From positions 31,954,486 to 32,018,485 of the forward strand of contig CM074196.1 in assembly GCA_037179385.1 (NCBI GenBank): 64,000 bases of DNA. The letters are read 5' to 3'. The notes beneath the pieces are model-generated. The model was not told the origin of the DNA and searched no databases. It was given only the letters and a program-made list of their open reading frames with translations. This document shows, piece by piece, positions 42,921 to 58,000 of the stretch. Made by a program: the position numbers and the translations under genes. Numbering within the stretch: the stretch's first letter is position 1; every line of letters starts with the position of its first letter. This DNA comes from Holothuria scabra (Eukaryota; Echinodermata; Holothuroidea; Aspidochirotida; Holothuriidae).

Positions 42921-45900
42921 TGCAGGTTTTTTATAACAAAAAGTACAAGATTATAATTTCTTTTATATCTGGCCAATGGGAAGGAAACAAATTTGTGTTA
43001 TTTGGTATTATCTCGTTTGATACTTTTTGTTTGGATAGCAGGTTATAAAATTGAATTGGGATATAGTTATTCATTTTCATTTCATTTCATTTTGCTTTTG
43101 AATTTCTGTTGCAGATCCATAAATATTGATTTTCAACAAAAGTTTGAACATGTCTCTAAAACTGAAAGTCTTTGTGCAATAGAAATGGACTTTAAGTGAA
43201 ATACTTTATTCTCTTATGCAATAAGCACAGGCTGTACATTTTTAAGGCACAATCTTCCCAGCATACAATGCAAAATTTGGGAACGTAAGTTAGGTAATTG
43301 CATCCAATTCTCTCATCTGAATGTAAGCTTATGCAATGTGCTTCAAGTCCAGCTTGTGATATCTTTCTTTAAGCAGTCTGTTAGTCAGGTTAAAGGGAAA
43401 TACTGCATTTGTGTCATAGTGGATTTCTGAATATTTAACTAGTGAGGTGGCTGAATAATGTTTAAATCAAGAATTTAAATTTTCAGAGTAAAAAATTCAC
43501 AGATTTAAAGCAATGAACATTTTGTTCACTCGATGTTTAAAATTTTCAGTGATACAGCATACATTCCTTTTGTAATGCTCCTTTGAGTAAAATATACTGC
43601 TATCAGAGACATAGATGTACAAGGATCAATATTTCTGGGGTCAGGGATAATTTTTGGACCAATTGGCCTCAATTTTGATATTGCTGTGTCCATTCTTATA
43701 GTCATTATGGTCCATTCTTATAGTCATTATGCATATGATGTCACATTGTAAGAAGAATTATGCCTTTCTTTAGAGGAATAAGAAATCAACACCAAAAAAT
43801 ACAGACACCTGATTGGTCAACCAAGCATGTGTAAAGTATGGTAGGGCAAATTTCCTGCATGCTGTCCACCCATCTACATGTATCCTGCACAAAGATCAGT
43901 AATGCAGCCATGTACACATTGGTATTCGTCCAAAATGTCATCAATGATTATGTTAGTCCATTAGGTCTACAACATATAATTGATCAGGATAAGCATAAGC
44001 CGATTAAACAACAGAGAGATTTTTGACATACTCGATGCGACAATATTTTCACCAAGAAAAGAGAAAATAGAAATATTCTGGCCCTTTTCCTTTTTTCCAA
44101 AGATCATGACCTACAAAAAGAGTTAAATTTTCTTCTTTGCTGTCTTATTTGCCGAAAAGATCCATAATTTTTTTTCCTTCATTGCAAGGGCACAGGACTC
44201 TCATCCCCAACCCTACCACTCACTTTGTATGCTTAGCGTGAGAAATATTCAGTCTGTTCCATGTTGATGCAATAAACGATTTCTCTCTTAAAAGAATGTG
44301 TAAATGCAGATTGCCATGATTAAAATAAAACTTGACCATTTAATTAAAAAAAAAGAATAGTGTTGAAATACAAGCAGTAAAAATTAGGATCCAAAGCCAC
44401 GAACATTTTGTCTTTATCCTAGCCGGTGGTTGTTTTATACGAGTATTTCAAGTGATTACAAAGGTTCTCAAAACTTCATGTTGTCATGAACCGAAGAAGA
44501 TCGTCAGAGAAACCCCTGAAACCAATGTTTTCATTGGAGCCCATTTACAATTTGCCCCATCAGAGGTAAAAAAAAAGACACATCTGGAAATGTGTCTTGA
44601 AATAAGAATCACATGTGTAATATGAAGTGTGATGTATGATCCCACAGACATTTGTGCATTTTGCATTAAGTTGAAAAATTGGTCTTCTTTCAGAAAATAT
44701 TTCGAGATATTACATCTTAGCTGGGTGACTATGTGGAGCATGTTGGAATCCCTTTCTCAATTCTTGGACAATAATCACAAATCTGAGCTGCAATCACATT
44801 TTCTCCTTCGTCCAGTGGCACAGTGACTTTGTTATGCTGTTGCCTGGATCCTTAAAAAAAGCACTTCTGAAATGTAATTGATATTTCTAGAGGGCAGCAT
44901 TCATGAAAATGTCCTCATTTCCCCTTGTTTTTTCACACTATTTACCTCATAGATTTAACTTGGGTAGGGATAAATTTGAAATAAAAGCCAGACAGGTCTT
45001 GTATGTTCAGGAATTGTTGGTGTATCACAAATTCATAAGGGAAATCTTCACACTGATGCAAGTTGAGTTTTTGTGGTTTTTATGTAAAATATTCATGATT
45101 TTTCATGTGTTTTTAAATTTCAGTTGACAAAATAGAACCACAAACAAATTAACTATGAGTGTCTGAGACTACTGCCTACTTTCTATGTAATGTGTACAGT
45201 AATAACGTGATTCACTTTACTTCAAGTTAATAGCATTTGCATCCTTCAAATGGCACTAGATACGATATTAGTGAGTTCAACCATTAGTTGCTGCTTGGAA
45301 TTGTGGGAAACAGGATGGATGCACAAGCCAGGCTCAGCATGTATCATGTCCATTCCTTCATCCATACAGTTAACAATAAGACATACCACTAGGCCTTCAT
45401 TTAAGTGTGGCCAGCTCATAGCCTGAAAATGTGGCTTCCACATTTATTTAATCTTAATTTAATTTTTGGGGGGCAGATTAAAAGTCCAGAAAAAATGCAG
45501 ATAGTGATGGAAAGTTTCAAGAAGCAGCTGTCTGGCAATGAGAAATGAAATTCCCACTTCCTTTTTTACAAATTGGGGCATGAGACCTGTTTTGTTAATT
45601 ATTTTGTTAACTTGGCCTAACAACTGTAAGAAAGAAATGGAAGTAAGACTAATTTAATTCCCCCAATAAGATTTAAATGTAGCTATAATTTGATTATATA
45701 TTTTTAGTATTTGTGTGTCAAGTATCTAATATAACAGAATATGATTAAATTAAATGTGCCATACTCAGTGTTGCCATCCTGAAAGAGAACCCTTTTTCTT
45801 AGAATTTTATTTTTTAGATGGAATGTATTCAAGTAATTAGTCCTTTCGTTTGCATTATGTATTAGGGCTGCAGAGAAATTCTTGTGCACTTCCACATAAT

Positions 45901-46974
45901 GACTTGCTGGGAGGCAGTAGGATCATAACATATGTAGAAACATTGTCTGTGATGGGGGTTGCCCCTTGTTTCAGGATGTAAAAACATGAATTATGCTTCA
46001 TGGTGGATTAATACTCTCACAAAGCCATGGTATAATTTGCTTCATGTTTTGCTGGCAACATAAGGCATGGTGGTACTAAATGCAATCAAACAAGCTAGAA
46101 TTACTTTTGAAAATCCTGAGGGAAGAGACCGACTGGTCTAAAATTTTGGAGTAATAGTCAAACTTTTGAGGAATTCCATCATTCTCCATTTATTATTAAT
46201 CTCAAATAAGTTGGAAATGGATGCTTTTTATCAGATTGAATATTCTTAAGGTACTAATTGTCATAAAATTGAATATTCAGTGGAATAGATGAAATGTATT
46301 TGAATATTCATAACAGCATTTTTGTGCTGGTAGTTAAACTTGAATATGCACAGAGTTTATTATTCATTAAGGAAGTAGCAGTGACAAAAATAGATTCAAG
46401 GTATCACTTATATGTGTTTACAAAGTGCTTTCAGTTTTGTGCCATTGAAGGGATGACAAATGTTTCTTACTAGCTTTCTTTTTTGTGTATTTGTTATTGG
46501 ATATATAAATTTCAGACAACACTAAGTGTTTATGGTTATTCAGTAAATTGAAATATGGAAAAAGTTACCCGAGAAATTGTATACTCAGATTTGTACCAGC
46601 ATAAGACTTTGGTTAATAAAATTTTGGTTTTTTTTTTTTTTTTTAATAGATGCGTATAGCAGCAAATCAGACACGTTCCAAGTGAGAGATAGGGGGAAGG
46701 GGTGGGGATGAGTAACAGAGGGAGGGACATGGAGGGAAGTAGACTTTCTTGATAGCTATACAAGAGAAAGATTTGAAGGAGGTACAGTGTATGCTTTTAT
46801 CATTGCCTGAAATGAATAGATGTGACTAGGTACATATGCAGCTTGAATGCTGGGGTATATCTGTGTGTCAGTACTGTCTTCAAAATCTTCTGATGATGAA
46901 AAAAAAGACTACTTAGCACCCTGTGTTTAGCTTAGCAGCCTTTGACAGGTACCTACTGTACTCCGTATGAGTGC

Positions 46975-47400
46975 TGCACACCTGGGAAAGGGAATGCACC
47001 CTTGGAGAGGTACTGCATCCCCTGTTACTGGTACTGCACCCTGGGACAGGTACTTCACCCCTGGGTCAGGAATTGTACCCTGGGATAGGGACTTCACCCC
47101 TGGGACTGGTACTGCACCTAATGGGATGGGTACTGCACCCTCTGGGACATGTACTTTGCCTAATGGTACAGAGGTACTGTACTCGGGGACAGGCAATATA
47201 CCCTGGATTAGGTACTGCACCCCCTGTGATTGGTACTGCACCCTTGGACAGGTACTGCACCCCCTTGGAAAGGAATTGTATCATGGGAAAGGTACTTGTT
47301 TGGAAAGGTACTTTACACCTTGAAACAGGTACTGCACCCTGTGACAGGTACTGTTACCATGGGAGAGACAATGTACCCTGGAACAGGTAGTGTACCATGG
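46975..47400 (+). repeat. Short-unit minisatellite (GGTACTGCACCCTGGGACA type)
   Basis: About 17-20-bp units with GTACTGCACCC and GGGACAGG cores repeat degenerately across the interval. Frames in it on both strands are repeat artefacts. Confidence 0.9.
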
Positions 47401-49159
47401 TGTATAGAAACATCATTTTTGGGTAGCACTCAAATTCTTGTGAAAGGAAGATATTTCATTAATTTGTATAATGTAGACATGATATTTTTTTAAGAGAGGG
47501 CTACGTGAGGACTGATTTATGAAAATTTGGTGTGATGGTTGTCTAAGTAACAATGAATTCGCTCCTCTATAATTAAAGAATTTGTAGAATTAAACACAAT
47601 GAATAAGAGTGTCAGCTTAAATTTTGTAGTTGTAATGTCTTGTAATTTTAAGTTTCAATTTGTGGACTGGTTCCAATGTATAAGATACATGTGTGACAGA
47701 AAATGATCACGAGTACTTTGCAAAGCAAATCATTAAACAACATAAAGGGAAGAAATTCTAATATTCACTGTGTTTATTTTATTGAGTAGCACAACATGAT
47801 ATGAACACACAATTAACATTTTAATAATGTTCTGAAGTCACAATTTTTCTGTAAGCCTTTGGCACTTTGAAATATTACTGCAGTGACTGATGTCAAGAAA
47901 TCCCCTAAGAAATATCAAAGTGAAATAATAGAAAGGAGTTTTATGAATCTGAAACAATTCAAGCAGAACAAGGCAGAAATATTCGTAACAGTTAAAACAA
48001 GGCTTAGGACGTATCACTCTTTTTTTTTAACTAAATTAATTATTAAACTGGAAACCATTGCATAGTGGAGTGGTGATTGTGTGGTTCTGTTACTGGCAGA
48101 GTCTGGCATGTGGGGTGGGGAGGGGTTACACACCTGCCCCCATGATGCAAGTTAGGAAAAAAAGTCTGCAAAAAAACAAAAGGTGACTCTGAAAATTGTA
48201 TCACATTTGAAGCACAAACTCTTCACCATTCTGCATCTGTAGAACTCAGTGAACAAATTTTCCCTCTAAAGATTTAGGGGCCATTTCCACATAAGTACAC
48301 TCAATAACCCTTCTCATGACTTACAATGGCTTGAGTACCTGGGCAAGATTGTCCAGGCCAGCATTGCTTTCAAGGCTGAAATTTAAAGGGTACATCTCCT
48401 GACCCCAGGCAGTTCCAACTCTCCAACCCTTTCTTTTTTCTAATTTCGCACAGTGTAAAACTGCTTCTCCAGACACAATCCTAGTTTATTACTTTAGGTC
48501 ATGTCCTGGTGAGCATACAAGTATAATCAGAACCCTCTGTGTATGCTGTGTAAAACGAGCCACTCTGCATCTTTTTGACTTTCTTGTCAATTCATCACAA
48601 ACTGAAAAAATTTTACACTTTACCAATTCAAAAACCATATTTGGGTTGATAAGTGTCTGTTCTAAATGCTCTTCCTAACTATTATAACCATCACCTCTAG
48701 ATAAAGAAGCAGAGATTAAAAGTGCTAATGATAAAACGCATCTTTTTCTGCCTGATTGTACACGACATTCAAGGGCAAAATTTAATTCATGTTGGTGATC
48801 TGTAAACATAGAAATGACAGATTTAACCTTTTAACAGTTTATCTTTCTTACAACAACTTAGTAGCGAATGGTTAAGGGGGGAGGGGGAGAGGAGTAACTT
48901 TCCAGGAACTAGCAAGTTGTCCCCCTGCCCTTTGGGCCATTTTCTTTGTTTTCACAGTGAAATCAAAAAGGCTGATGTTTTCAACCCATCCCATATCAAA
49001 GGGGGGGGCGCTGAGGGAGGTGATTGGGGGTGACCCTTCGACCACCGTAGACAGTTTTTCCCATGATAAACATCCAAATTACCATTGCCTAAATATATTG
49101 CGCCACGTCTCGTCCCCTGAAAAATTTTGCTTCCCCCTCCCTGAAAGCAGTTAGTCAGA

Positions 49160-49300
49160 TTAGGTTTAACGACACGCCAACACCTTTGTGTTATAGTGTC
49201 AATACAGTTTCAATACGATTCAAGTCCTTCCTTTTAGTTGCCTCTTACCACGGGGGAATACACCATTAGAATATTCTATGATCCCCAGCCCACAGAGGAA
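49160..49300 (+). repeat. Dispersed repeat, copy 2
   Basis: Shares the TTGCCTCTTACCACGGG and CCCCAGCCCACAGAGG blocks with 25230-25415. Confidence 0.6.
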
Positions 49301-50945
49301 AGCAATCTTACTCATTCAGTAATAGTTCCATCTCTGGCTGCCTCGGCAGTTCCTGGAAAACCATAACAGTAAAAGCCATTTACTCTGATGAAATCATCTT
49401 CCTCAGATCTATATGCTTAGGGGAATGACCTCAAAATTATTTTTTTTGTCACCCAGAGGACTAAACAAATATAACAAGCATTTTTTAAAAGCTGATAAAA
49501 ATGAAGGAGAAATTCATTTGTAGAAAAGCATGTCAGCAGATATCTCCTTCACCACCTGATAAAGTTAAGCTTTTAACATCACATAATATTACATAACCTA
49601 ATTACAGTAAGATCAGATGTCTGTCTCATTCTCATTCACAAATTAAAAACATTTGAATCAAGTTACACATTGGCATTGAAATATGAGTGCAAACAGTTTT
49701 CCCTCTGGTTGCTATTAGCTATTTTGAAGGCAATTTAGTGATATTAAAGCAGCTCATTGAGTCTGTTCATGAAATTCAGCAAATTTTTGGACACCTGGTA
49801 AGTTTTCCTCACATACAGTACCAATGACAAATGGTCAAACTTAGACAATTCTACATTCAAATATTTGTTTTACTGAGGAGTGTGTACTAAGAGGTTCAAT
49901 ACCATTTTCAAAACTTTGTAACCAAACACTTTTTCAAATTATGCACAAAACCGTTTAGTCAGGACAGCAAAAAATCCAACATTTTAACTTTTTGCATAAT
50001 TATCAGGTATTAAGCTTGACCAGTTATGCTTATTATAAGCATTTTCATGTGGTAGTGACCCTTATACACTCTCATTATGTTGTCAATATCAACTGGATGA
50101 GCCTCTTTAAAGGAGGACTACCAAAATTAACTCTTTAGTAATAACAAATGTGTCTTCACTTCATTACTAGAATGACTCCAATGAATAGCACTTTAAAAGT
50201 AAATTGTTTTACTTGCAGGTTAACCATCTTGGAGCACTAGTTCAAAAACACTTTTACCATGTCTATCTTATTATGAGATTTTACAGATACCCTTGAGACT
50301 GATGGAAATTTGAATGCCAGTAACATTAAAGCATGAAAGAAAACAAAAATAAATGTTCACGCTTGAAAAAATGTTAAGTAAGCAGCCACAAATTTGTACC
50401 AAGGCAGTTTAAATATCACAGTCATGCACTCATTTTGATGAATTTTGTAGAAAAAAAAAAAAAAACTAAGAAGCTTTTGGCCTGTTCTATGATGTATATG
50501 TACTTAGCCTGTGATACTGTTATGGTTGGAATATATGTGCTTAACTCACTGTAGGCAGAGGGTTGCAGAATATGCACACAGTATTTCAAGCCTCTTGTAA
50601 GGGGTGACTAATTAAAGAGAAGGACTTGCATGCTATCTCAATTGTATTTGAAACCAAACTTGAACATGGATTGTACAGTATCAAAAACGATATTAAACTT
50701 AACCTTTTTACCTAGTTCACACTATTTGACACATATGCTGTAACAGTGCTTACTGAGAAAGCAACATAGACAACCCCAGTAGATCAAAGGTGGTGTGGGG
50801 TGTAACTGATAACTGAGTTTGGTGCATGATCTGTGCACTCAAGTGAGCTATGCTTTCATTGTGTTCACACTGTGTGAAAAGCAATTGACACATGCTTGAC
50901 TGGCCTGTTAGGTTATGTCAAATGTTAGGTAACTTTTTGTGTATT

Positions 50946-51250
50946 TTAAAGGGCCAAACCTATCACCCCAAACTGCAATTTTGGTACCCGGGTACTGAAG
51001 TTCGCAATTGGCTCAGCTCTTTGATTGACAGCTAATTCAAACAATGTAGAGTACCAAAGTTTGTATTACACAGCATGAATGGTACTGAGAGTGTTTTGAT
51101 TATATAAATTGAGTTTTTCTATACTCACCTAGAAGCATTAAACTGAGATTGTGTCTGGATGAGGATGAATTTCAGACAATTGTGGGAGGGGCTTAATTAA
51201 GAAGGTTAGGAGAATTGGTACTGTTTTGGGTGAGAGAACTGGTCCTTTAA
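50946..51250. mobile_element. TTAA MITE, copy 1
   Basis: About 305 bp bounded by TTAA on both sides. Inverted ends are of the AAAGGGCCAAACC / GAGAACTGGTCCTTT type, and the interior has TTTGATTGACAGCTAATTC. Two more copies are at 54152 and 62611. Confidence 0.82.
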
Positions 51251-51927
51251 TATATCTGTTACTGTCAATCAATCAGATGTGAAAGGCACACACATCAAGT
51301 GTGCGTGTAGTGGACTTCATTTGTGTAGTGGACTTCATTTCCTCCCTGAAGTGATAAGAGGTAATTAACCAGGCAGACAGAGAAAAAGGATGTAACAAAA
51401 AGTAAGAAGGAATGTTTCATCATGATAAGTGTTAAGTGTGTGGTTAACTCTTATCCAGCTGAATCCCGGAGGCATACTGTGTAGGTTCGTGCTCGGCAAA
51501 CGTCACAATGATATCTACCGCCGTCAGTTTTAAAACATTACTGTGTAAGATGTGAAGGTTCAGATATCTGCACCTGATCATTTGCATTTCCAAGTTAAGT
51601 TGGGTGTATCTAAACCATGTCTGACAAAAGGAAATATCTCCTTACCCCACCCCCTTACACCCCTTGACCTTACCTCCCAATTCCACATCTTGGCGCACAC
51701 AACTTTAGCTATACTCTCATTATGACAACAGAAATTGATAAAGGTTTTCATCTGGAATGGAAATTATATGCACCTATATTTCTGTGGCTACCTTGAAATT
51801 GAATTCTCTAAGAATACTTTCTAAAAAAACATGGCTGATTCTGCCAAATTTCTGTCTGCATTTCTACTTCTATTTTTAATTCTTTCCATTCTGAATAAAA
51901 ATGCTTGGTCACTCCATGAAGTAGAGG

Positions 51928-52086
51928 CTACCTTATATCTAATGAGAGAGTTATATTCTGTAAGGTCCAATACTGGTCTCCTGTATCTGTACAATTCTGT
52001 ATCATCACAAACCGTTTATCTGATTCTGGTGTTGGAGTGTTGACTGTCAAACACTGCTTCGTTCTGGAATGGATGAATTTGTGATT
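51928..52086 (-). CDS. GALNT terminal exon: third lectin repeat and stop
   Basis: 52 codons plus [21 protein letters not shown], then FVMIQNC and DQYWTLQNI with the QxW motif of the gamma repeat, ending LSLDIR. Acceptor gacttcag. Joins exon 53758-53904 in phase 0. Confidence 0.93.
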   Translation of the reverse strand, partial: NHKFIHSRTKQCLTVNTPTPESDKRFVMIQNCTDTGDQYWTLQNITLSLDIR

Positions 52087-55000
52087 CTGAAGTCAAAAAA
52101 AAAGAGCAAAAAAGGCAAATTAGTTGTCAGCCTGATTGCATGTAAAAGAAATTTGAGGGATGAGTTCAACAATGGTTAAATTAAACTGTAAACTTGGTTA
52201 AAATGAAAGTGGAATTCTGAAGAGAGAAATATAAGATTAAAACTAAACAAGTTGTCAGCAGTATGCCACTGAGCACAAATTGTGGGAAGGAGTGTCTCAT
52301 TTGATCTCCCCTCCCCCTTCTCCCCTCATCCAGGTTGATACTTTCCTTTTTCCAAAATATGTGAATTAAGTAGCATTGAAAATGACCAGTGTCAATTTTT
52401 GATATTTCCATACTCTAAAAAATTTCATAATAGAGGCTTTGCAATTGCGTCACGGAGCCGCCATGCTGGAGGACATTCACGCCAAATACACGTGGTTTTG
52501 TGCCGAACGCACTGCAAAGTGTGCACTGTGATATGCACGGTGTGTACAAATTCAACGAGCAAGCGCGTCCCGTATGGTTTACTACGTAGTTACATGTACT
52601 CCAACATGGCCGCCGGAGAGTATTATGACGTCATGTGAAAAGCCTCTATAGGATGCCCCCCACAGACCTCTCTAAAAAATAAATAGTCCCCACATATTAA
52701 TTATGTTGGGGTCCACTGACAAGAACCTAGTGGATCGACTTTTGAGAATAGCTTAAATATGTTCTACATAGACTTAGATGATTAAGTGTAAAATATTTTA
52801 CCTAAGATTACATAATTTTTTTAACTTTCGTTTTATCCAACAGCTGGAATAACATGATTTTTGTCTACCAGTTAAGTCATATATTTTTTGTATAGGTGGA
52901 GCCTGGGGACATAGTATATGGAGTCTGAACTGAAGTTCTGCTCAGGATTGGTCTCTAGATATCAGAGCAAAAGGGGAATTTGATTCAAATCAAGTTGTAA
53001 ATGTACATCCATTACAGGTTAATTTGTTAGAGGAGGCTTTATGGCTCAGTTTCTAACCGAAACTGATTTATGTCTGGCCGGCCAAAGCCTTTTTTTCCAG
53101 TTAGATCGAAGTACAGATTTATGATAGAAGAGGTTGAATCAGAGAAGACATCAATCGCAAGATTTTCACTCCAATATCACAGGGTCAACTCAAAATTTGT
53201 AGAATAGCTAAGGGAAGGGGTTGGTAAAGGAGTTGCAGTTACAGCAAGTCAGTTAAATAGAGTTTTACGGCTCACTTTCTATAAACCAATTGATTTACTA
53301 GCTTGTTTTCCCTATTCTGTTGCTTATGCTGAGCACCAAGCACACACAATGCATGGAAGCACAGGTTCCATTTTTACAGTCTTCAGCATGACCAGGCCAG
53401 GACTTGAACTCCAGACCTCCCAACTGCAAGTCTGATGCTCTTACCGCTTGACCAGGCAGGGGGTGTGTAGTTCGTACAAAAGAATACACACTGCAAGACA
53501 TCCTGGCTCCATGGAAGACTCAACAGTGAAAAAGGCTTTGCAGGCCTCCTAAACCACGCCCCACCCCTACATGCAAACAAATGAAATTCTGACTTTGCTA
53601 TTTGACCAATTCATTTTACTAGATGCAAACTTTCAATTCTGATGGTTTTAATACTTATAGGGGTTTTGTTAGATGAAAAACACTATCAGACAATCCCAAA
53701 AGGAATTAAAATATTAGCCACTTCCATCAAAACAAATGTTGATTATCCAAGACCAACCTTTTTATTAATGCTCCATTCCTGCCTCCAGGCATTGGTGGTC
53801 TTGCCTAGGGCACAGAGTTCCAAAGAGACGTAGTTCCCTTCACCTTGGGGTGTGAGACAGTATCGGTCATGTTGAAGCTGATCATAGACATTTAGGAATA
53901 TAATCTGAGAGAAAACAAAAAGAAATTTACAAATAAAAGATGGCAGCCACTATTCCTCTTTTAAACAAGAATGAACCACCGAACACAAGATTTGGAATTA
54001 TTAAGATCATCTGCCTCTGTGTAGCCAGGCAAGACACTGACGGTGGGAAAATGTCTTGTGGAGTGTATAAGTTTTATCAAAGAGCCCAAACGTGTCAAAG
54101 TGCATTTCATTCTTTTATATGATCCTGATATGATCCTGACAAATAGTCATTTTAAAGGGCCAAACGTCTCACCCCCAAAGTAAAATTTTGGTACGATCAC
54201 CAAAATTCTCAATTGGCTGCAGCTCTTTGATCTACAGCTATACAGCTAATTCAAACATGTAGAGTGCCAAAGCTTATATTACACAGCATGAACAGTACTG
54301 AGAGTGTTTTGATTATATATACTGAGTCTTTCTCTACTCACCTGGAAGCAATAAACTGAGATTGTACCTGGATGAGTATGAATTTCAGATAATTGTGGGA
54401 GGGGCTTAAGTAAGAAGGTTAGGAGAATTGGTACTGTTTGGGATGAGAGAGCTGGGCCTTAAAGACTTCATAGCAAAGTACTTTTTGTTAAAGAAACTTC
54501 TACGTATGTGAAAAATGATTACCATAAACATCTGGGCAAAAGCTGCCCTCACCTGGAAGCACATTATCTCTCAGATCTGAAACCAAACTAGCAATCTCTC
54601 AGCTTTCAGACCTCTGCACTTCGAGTTAGTCACTTGTGACCAGTGGTGTAGTTAATGGTAGATTCATGGGTCTGTGTCCAGGGCCACTGAAGGCTAAAGG
54701 AACCGACCACAGAAGGCTGGTGCATGTGTTTCACTTTTACCTTTACTTTTGGAGCTTGGAGGGATGAATGGAAAATGAGTTTGGTGGTCCCTTGCCTGTC
54801 TCTTGCCTGCGAGTCCTGAGGTTATTCTATGCCCCCCTCCCCACCAATTAACTGGCTGAAAAGAGCACATAAAAAGAGCTACATGAAGTCTTGGTTGAAA
54901 TGCACAAAACAATAAAAATATTACAATAAAATCTACCTCACCTGGTTCATGCTATTCCGACTACAGGTGTCAACTGTGACCCTACTCCCCAGCTTCTTAC

Positions 55001-58000
55001 TTTCACCAGCAGCTGAATTGTCCAGACATAGACCAGTGTCTTTATTTTGAATCTGAAAGATAAAAAAATTCTTTTGAAATTCAATATTGGCAGAAGATAA
55101 TGTTGGATAAGTGGTCCAGATGCCTGATATGCACCTGCCGACTGGTTTTTAGGTATTAAGTATTTTCGTTTTTAGGTGTTGAGTATTTTCGTTTTTAGGT
55201 GTTGAGTATTTTCGTTTTAGGTGTTGAGTATTTTCGTTTTTAGGTGTTGAGTATTTTTGTTTTTAGGTGTTGAGTATTTTCGTTTTTAGGTGTTGAGTAT
55301 TTTCATTTTTAGGTGTTAAGTATTTTCGTTTTTAGGTGTTGAGTATTTTCGTTTTTAGGTGTTAAGTATTTTCTTCCAAGTAGGCCTATAGGAGATAGTT
55401 TTTTTTTTTTAAGTTAAAATTTTCCTCACTTTTTCATGATAACTGAAGAGCAGAAGTAAAAATTGGGTATAGGTCTTTTTAAAACAAGCAGATATTGTGT
55501 GTCCAACTTAGCAGTTCAGAACCTATCACAATTCACTAGGCTAGGGCAAAACCATAAGTAATCTAAACACTAAAATTATATGTTCCGCAACAAAAGCTGA
55601 AGAAATCTTTTCAGGCACACACTGTAGATAGAAACTATTTACTTCAAGAATTTCTATAGAGAAATCCAAGCAGCTAGTCAAGGCTGTCATCTTTCTAAAT
55701 GACAAAACATTTTAAAACCCTTATATTTAGTAAAACTGAGGGAATCAAGAGGTATTTTTAATAGTGTGCAGGTACAATCATCCATAAGATTGGAGTAGCT
55801 TTTCACCTTCTAAAGTCACAAAAATCATATCATAATCTAATCTGAAAGTGTTGTAGTACAACCTGCATTTTATCCCCAGTACTCACCTGCCCCAAATGTT
55901 TGTAGTCCAGGGGTAGGACATGACCACGGTAAACATTTTTCAGATACCAATCAAAACTCTGGCACTTCAAGGTTTCCTTCAAATTCTGCCTACTTTTTAC
56001 ATTGCCATATTGCACTTCTAAGTATTTTGGAGTCAGTGAATAGAATACATGTCTGTAATCTTCCGCCCACGTCTCTAGTATCCTGCGATTATTGTGAAGG
56101 AATACAGTCTCTGGATCACCTAGGAAGGAATATGGAGTGGTGCTTCTGAACACGTGCCCAACTCTGGAACAAGGTACAATCTCTAACGACCCACCACATT
56201 GCCAGACCTGGTCAAACAGAGGGAAAATTACATGTTCATATGTAAATCCTTGCAATCAAAATAATGTTTTATAATTGGATACTAAACAGTGATGGGGCAT
56301 GCAAAAGCACATTATAATTGACAATCTGAAGGGGGTTAAATGCACCCAGTGACAGAATTAACCCTCAAGAGTGCAATGTTCCATTCTAATGCACAGGTCC
56401 AGAGTTGTTTGAGCTACTTCATTCATACACAGCAAATAGAAAAATTTCATTTGTTAATAACCAGAATTAAAGCAGCACAACCCTAAGTAAAATGGAGTAC
56501 TTGGCCAGCAACTTTGAATAAGTTAATCCAATGACACTTAGTTTTTTGTTGATGGTCCCCTGACAGACCATCAGGGACTGCACCAGTGTATTTTAAAGGG
56601 GTGGGGGATTCATGAGTCGGGTGCCTTTTTTCTCCCCCCCCCCCCTTTAATTCCTTCTCTGTTCACAATTTCTTGTAAATGTAGGGGGTTGTTGCTCACC
56701 TCTCCTTACAATGCCCCTGATGACAATATGGATCAATCAAAGTTGAGGATATAGCATTAGTTTGAGTGAATGAATTATGTCTCAAAATGCTTCATGTGGT
56801 ATAAAAAAAATGAAACTATGTAAACCTATGGCCTGCTAATGCTTCATCTTGACAATCATGCACTGAGGAAAATGATAATATGAGAGAAATACACTAGGAT
56901 CAAGCTATATGCATGTAAATGCAATTTGATCTAATGATAAAGCTGGATGACTAGATCGCATCTAGCATGTACCCACAGACACCGAAGCACACCTTTTTAT
57001 AATTATACTGTGAGACAAATGCACTAGGATTAAGCGATATACATGTAAATGTAATTCCCTGAAAAAAAAACTTTTAAAAGAGTCTTAAAAGAAGAAAAAA
57101 ATGTGCTTGGTTGTAATGATCGCAACCTTGCTATGCATATGCAGTTCTTTTATACATGCAAAATTACTTTTGTTTGACCTGGTGGGCAATGATGACTAAG
57201 AAGCAATCAACCTTGGCCTACTACAGTTTTCATTGAGGTACAATAGTGACATTGATTTAATCTTAAATAAATAGTGCCTGTGTGAGCATGATTACAATAG
57301 CAGCCCCATGATAATCTGCTTTGAAACTTAGCAATATGTTCCACATAATATCACAGATAAAAACCCAACATCAACTCTCATATGTGCTTGTTGTCACACA
57401 CCATTTTACAGAGAAGACCCAGTGCCAATGCCAAACAAAGGAAAAGGCAAAAATTTAATTTCCATATGTGAAAGAGGAACTAAATCTACAGGTGAGGTGA
57501 AACTTCCATTCAGATCAGACATGAATTTCTCGAGATATCAATGAACAAAGTCACAAGATTTGTGTTCCAAAGTGATTTTGGGGGACATCCCTGTGTTCCA
57601 AGATCTCTATGTTCCAACAAAAATATACTTTGGTACTGACAAAGTGTACTTCGGCATAGACAACAATGAACTTTGGCCCTGACAATATTGTACTTTAGCA
57701 CCGATGAACATGTACTTTGGCGCCGATGAAAATGTACGTTGGCACGGTATTGTCGGAACATAGAGACATCGGATAAGGTATAGAAATGTAACGGTGATCT
57801 TATGGGCAGCAGAGGTTATATCACTTCCTCACATTGAAAAGGTATGCTTTGTTTTCATTTGTTTTTTCAGACTGTTGTGTTAACCTTAAGGTTAGTTGGA
57901 ATATAAAGACCTTCCCGTGAGGAATGCAAAGTTTGTGAAGTCCTCATACCACATACACAATTATGTTCCAACGATATGGGATTTTTGAAGATAAAATTGG

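Larger units (their letters stand above)
42921..51927. other. Intergenic region between convergent genes
   Basis: Must contain the 3' UTRs of both genes. AATAAA at 44271-44276 and 44324-44329 are possible poly(A) signals for the granulin gene; ATTAAA on the minus strand at 51875-51880 is one for the transferase. Also holds a minisatellite (46975-47400), a dispersed repeat (49160-49300) and a TTAA MITE (50946-51250). The many short frames here show no recognisable domain. Confidence 0.6.
52087..53757 (-). other. GALNT intron of 1.7 kb with repeats
   Basis: Contains the GC-rich MITE 52431-52649, a SINE fragment at 53035-53105 and a SINE copy at 53250-53463. No exon recognised. Confidence 0.7.

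Noticed and set aside
46927..47493. Overlapping open frames on both strands rich in Gly, Pro and Thr
   Set aside because: Low-complexity translations of the short-unit minisatellite in several frames at once.
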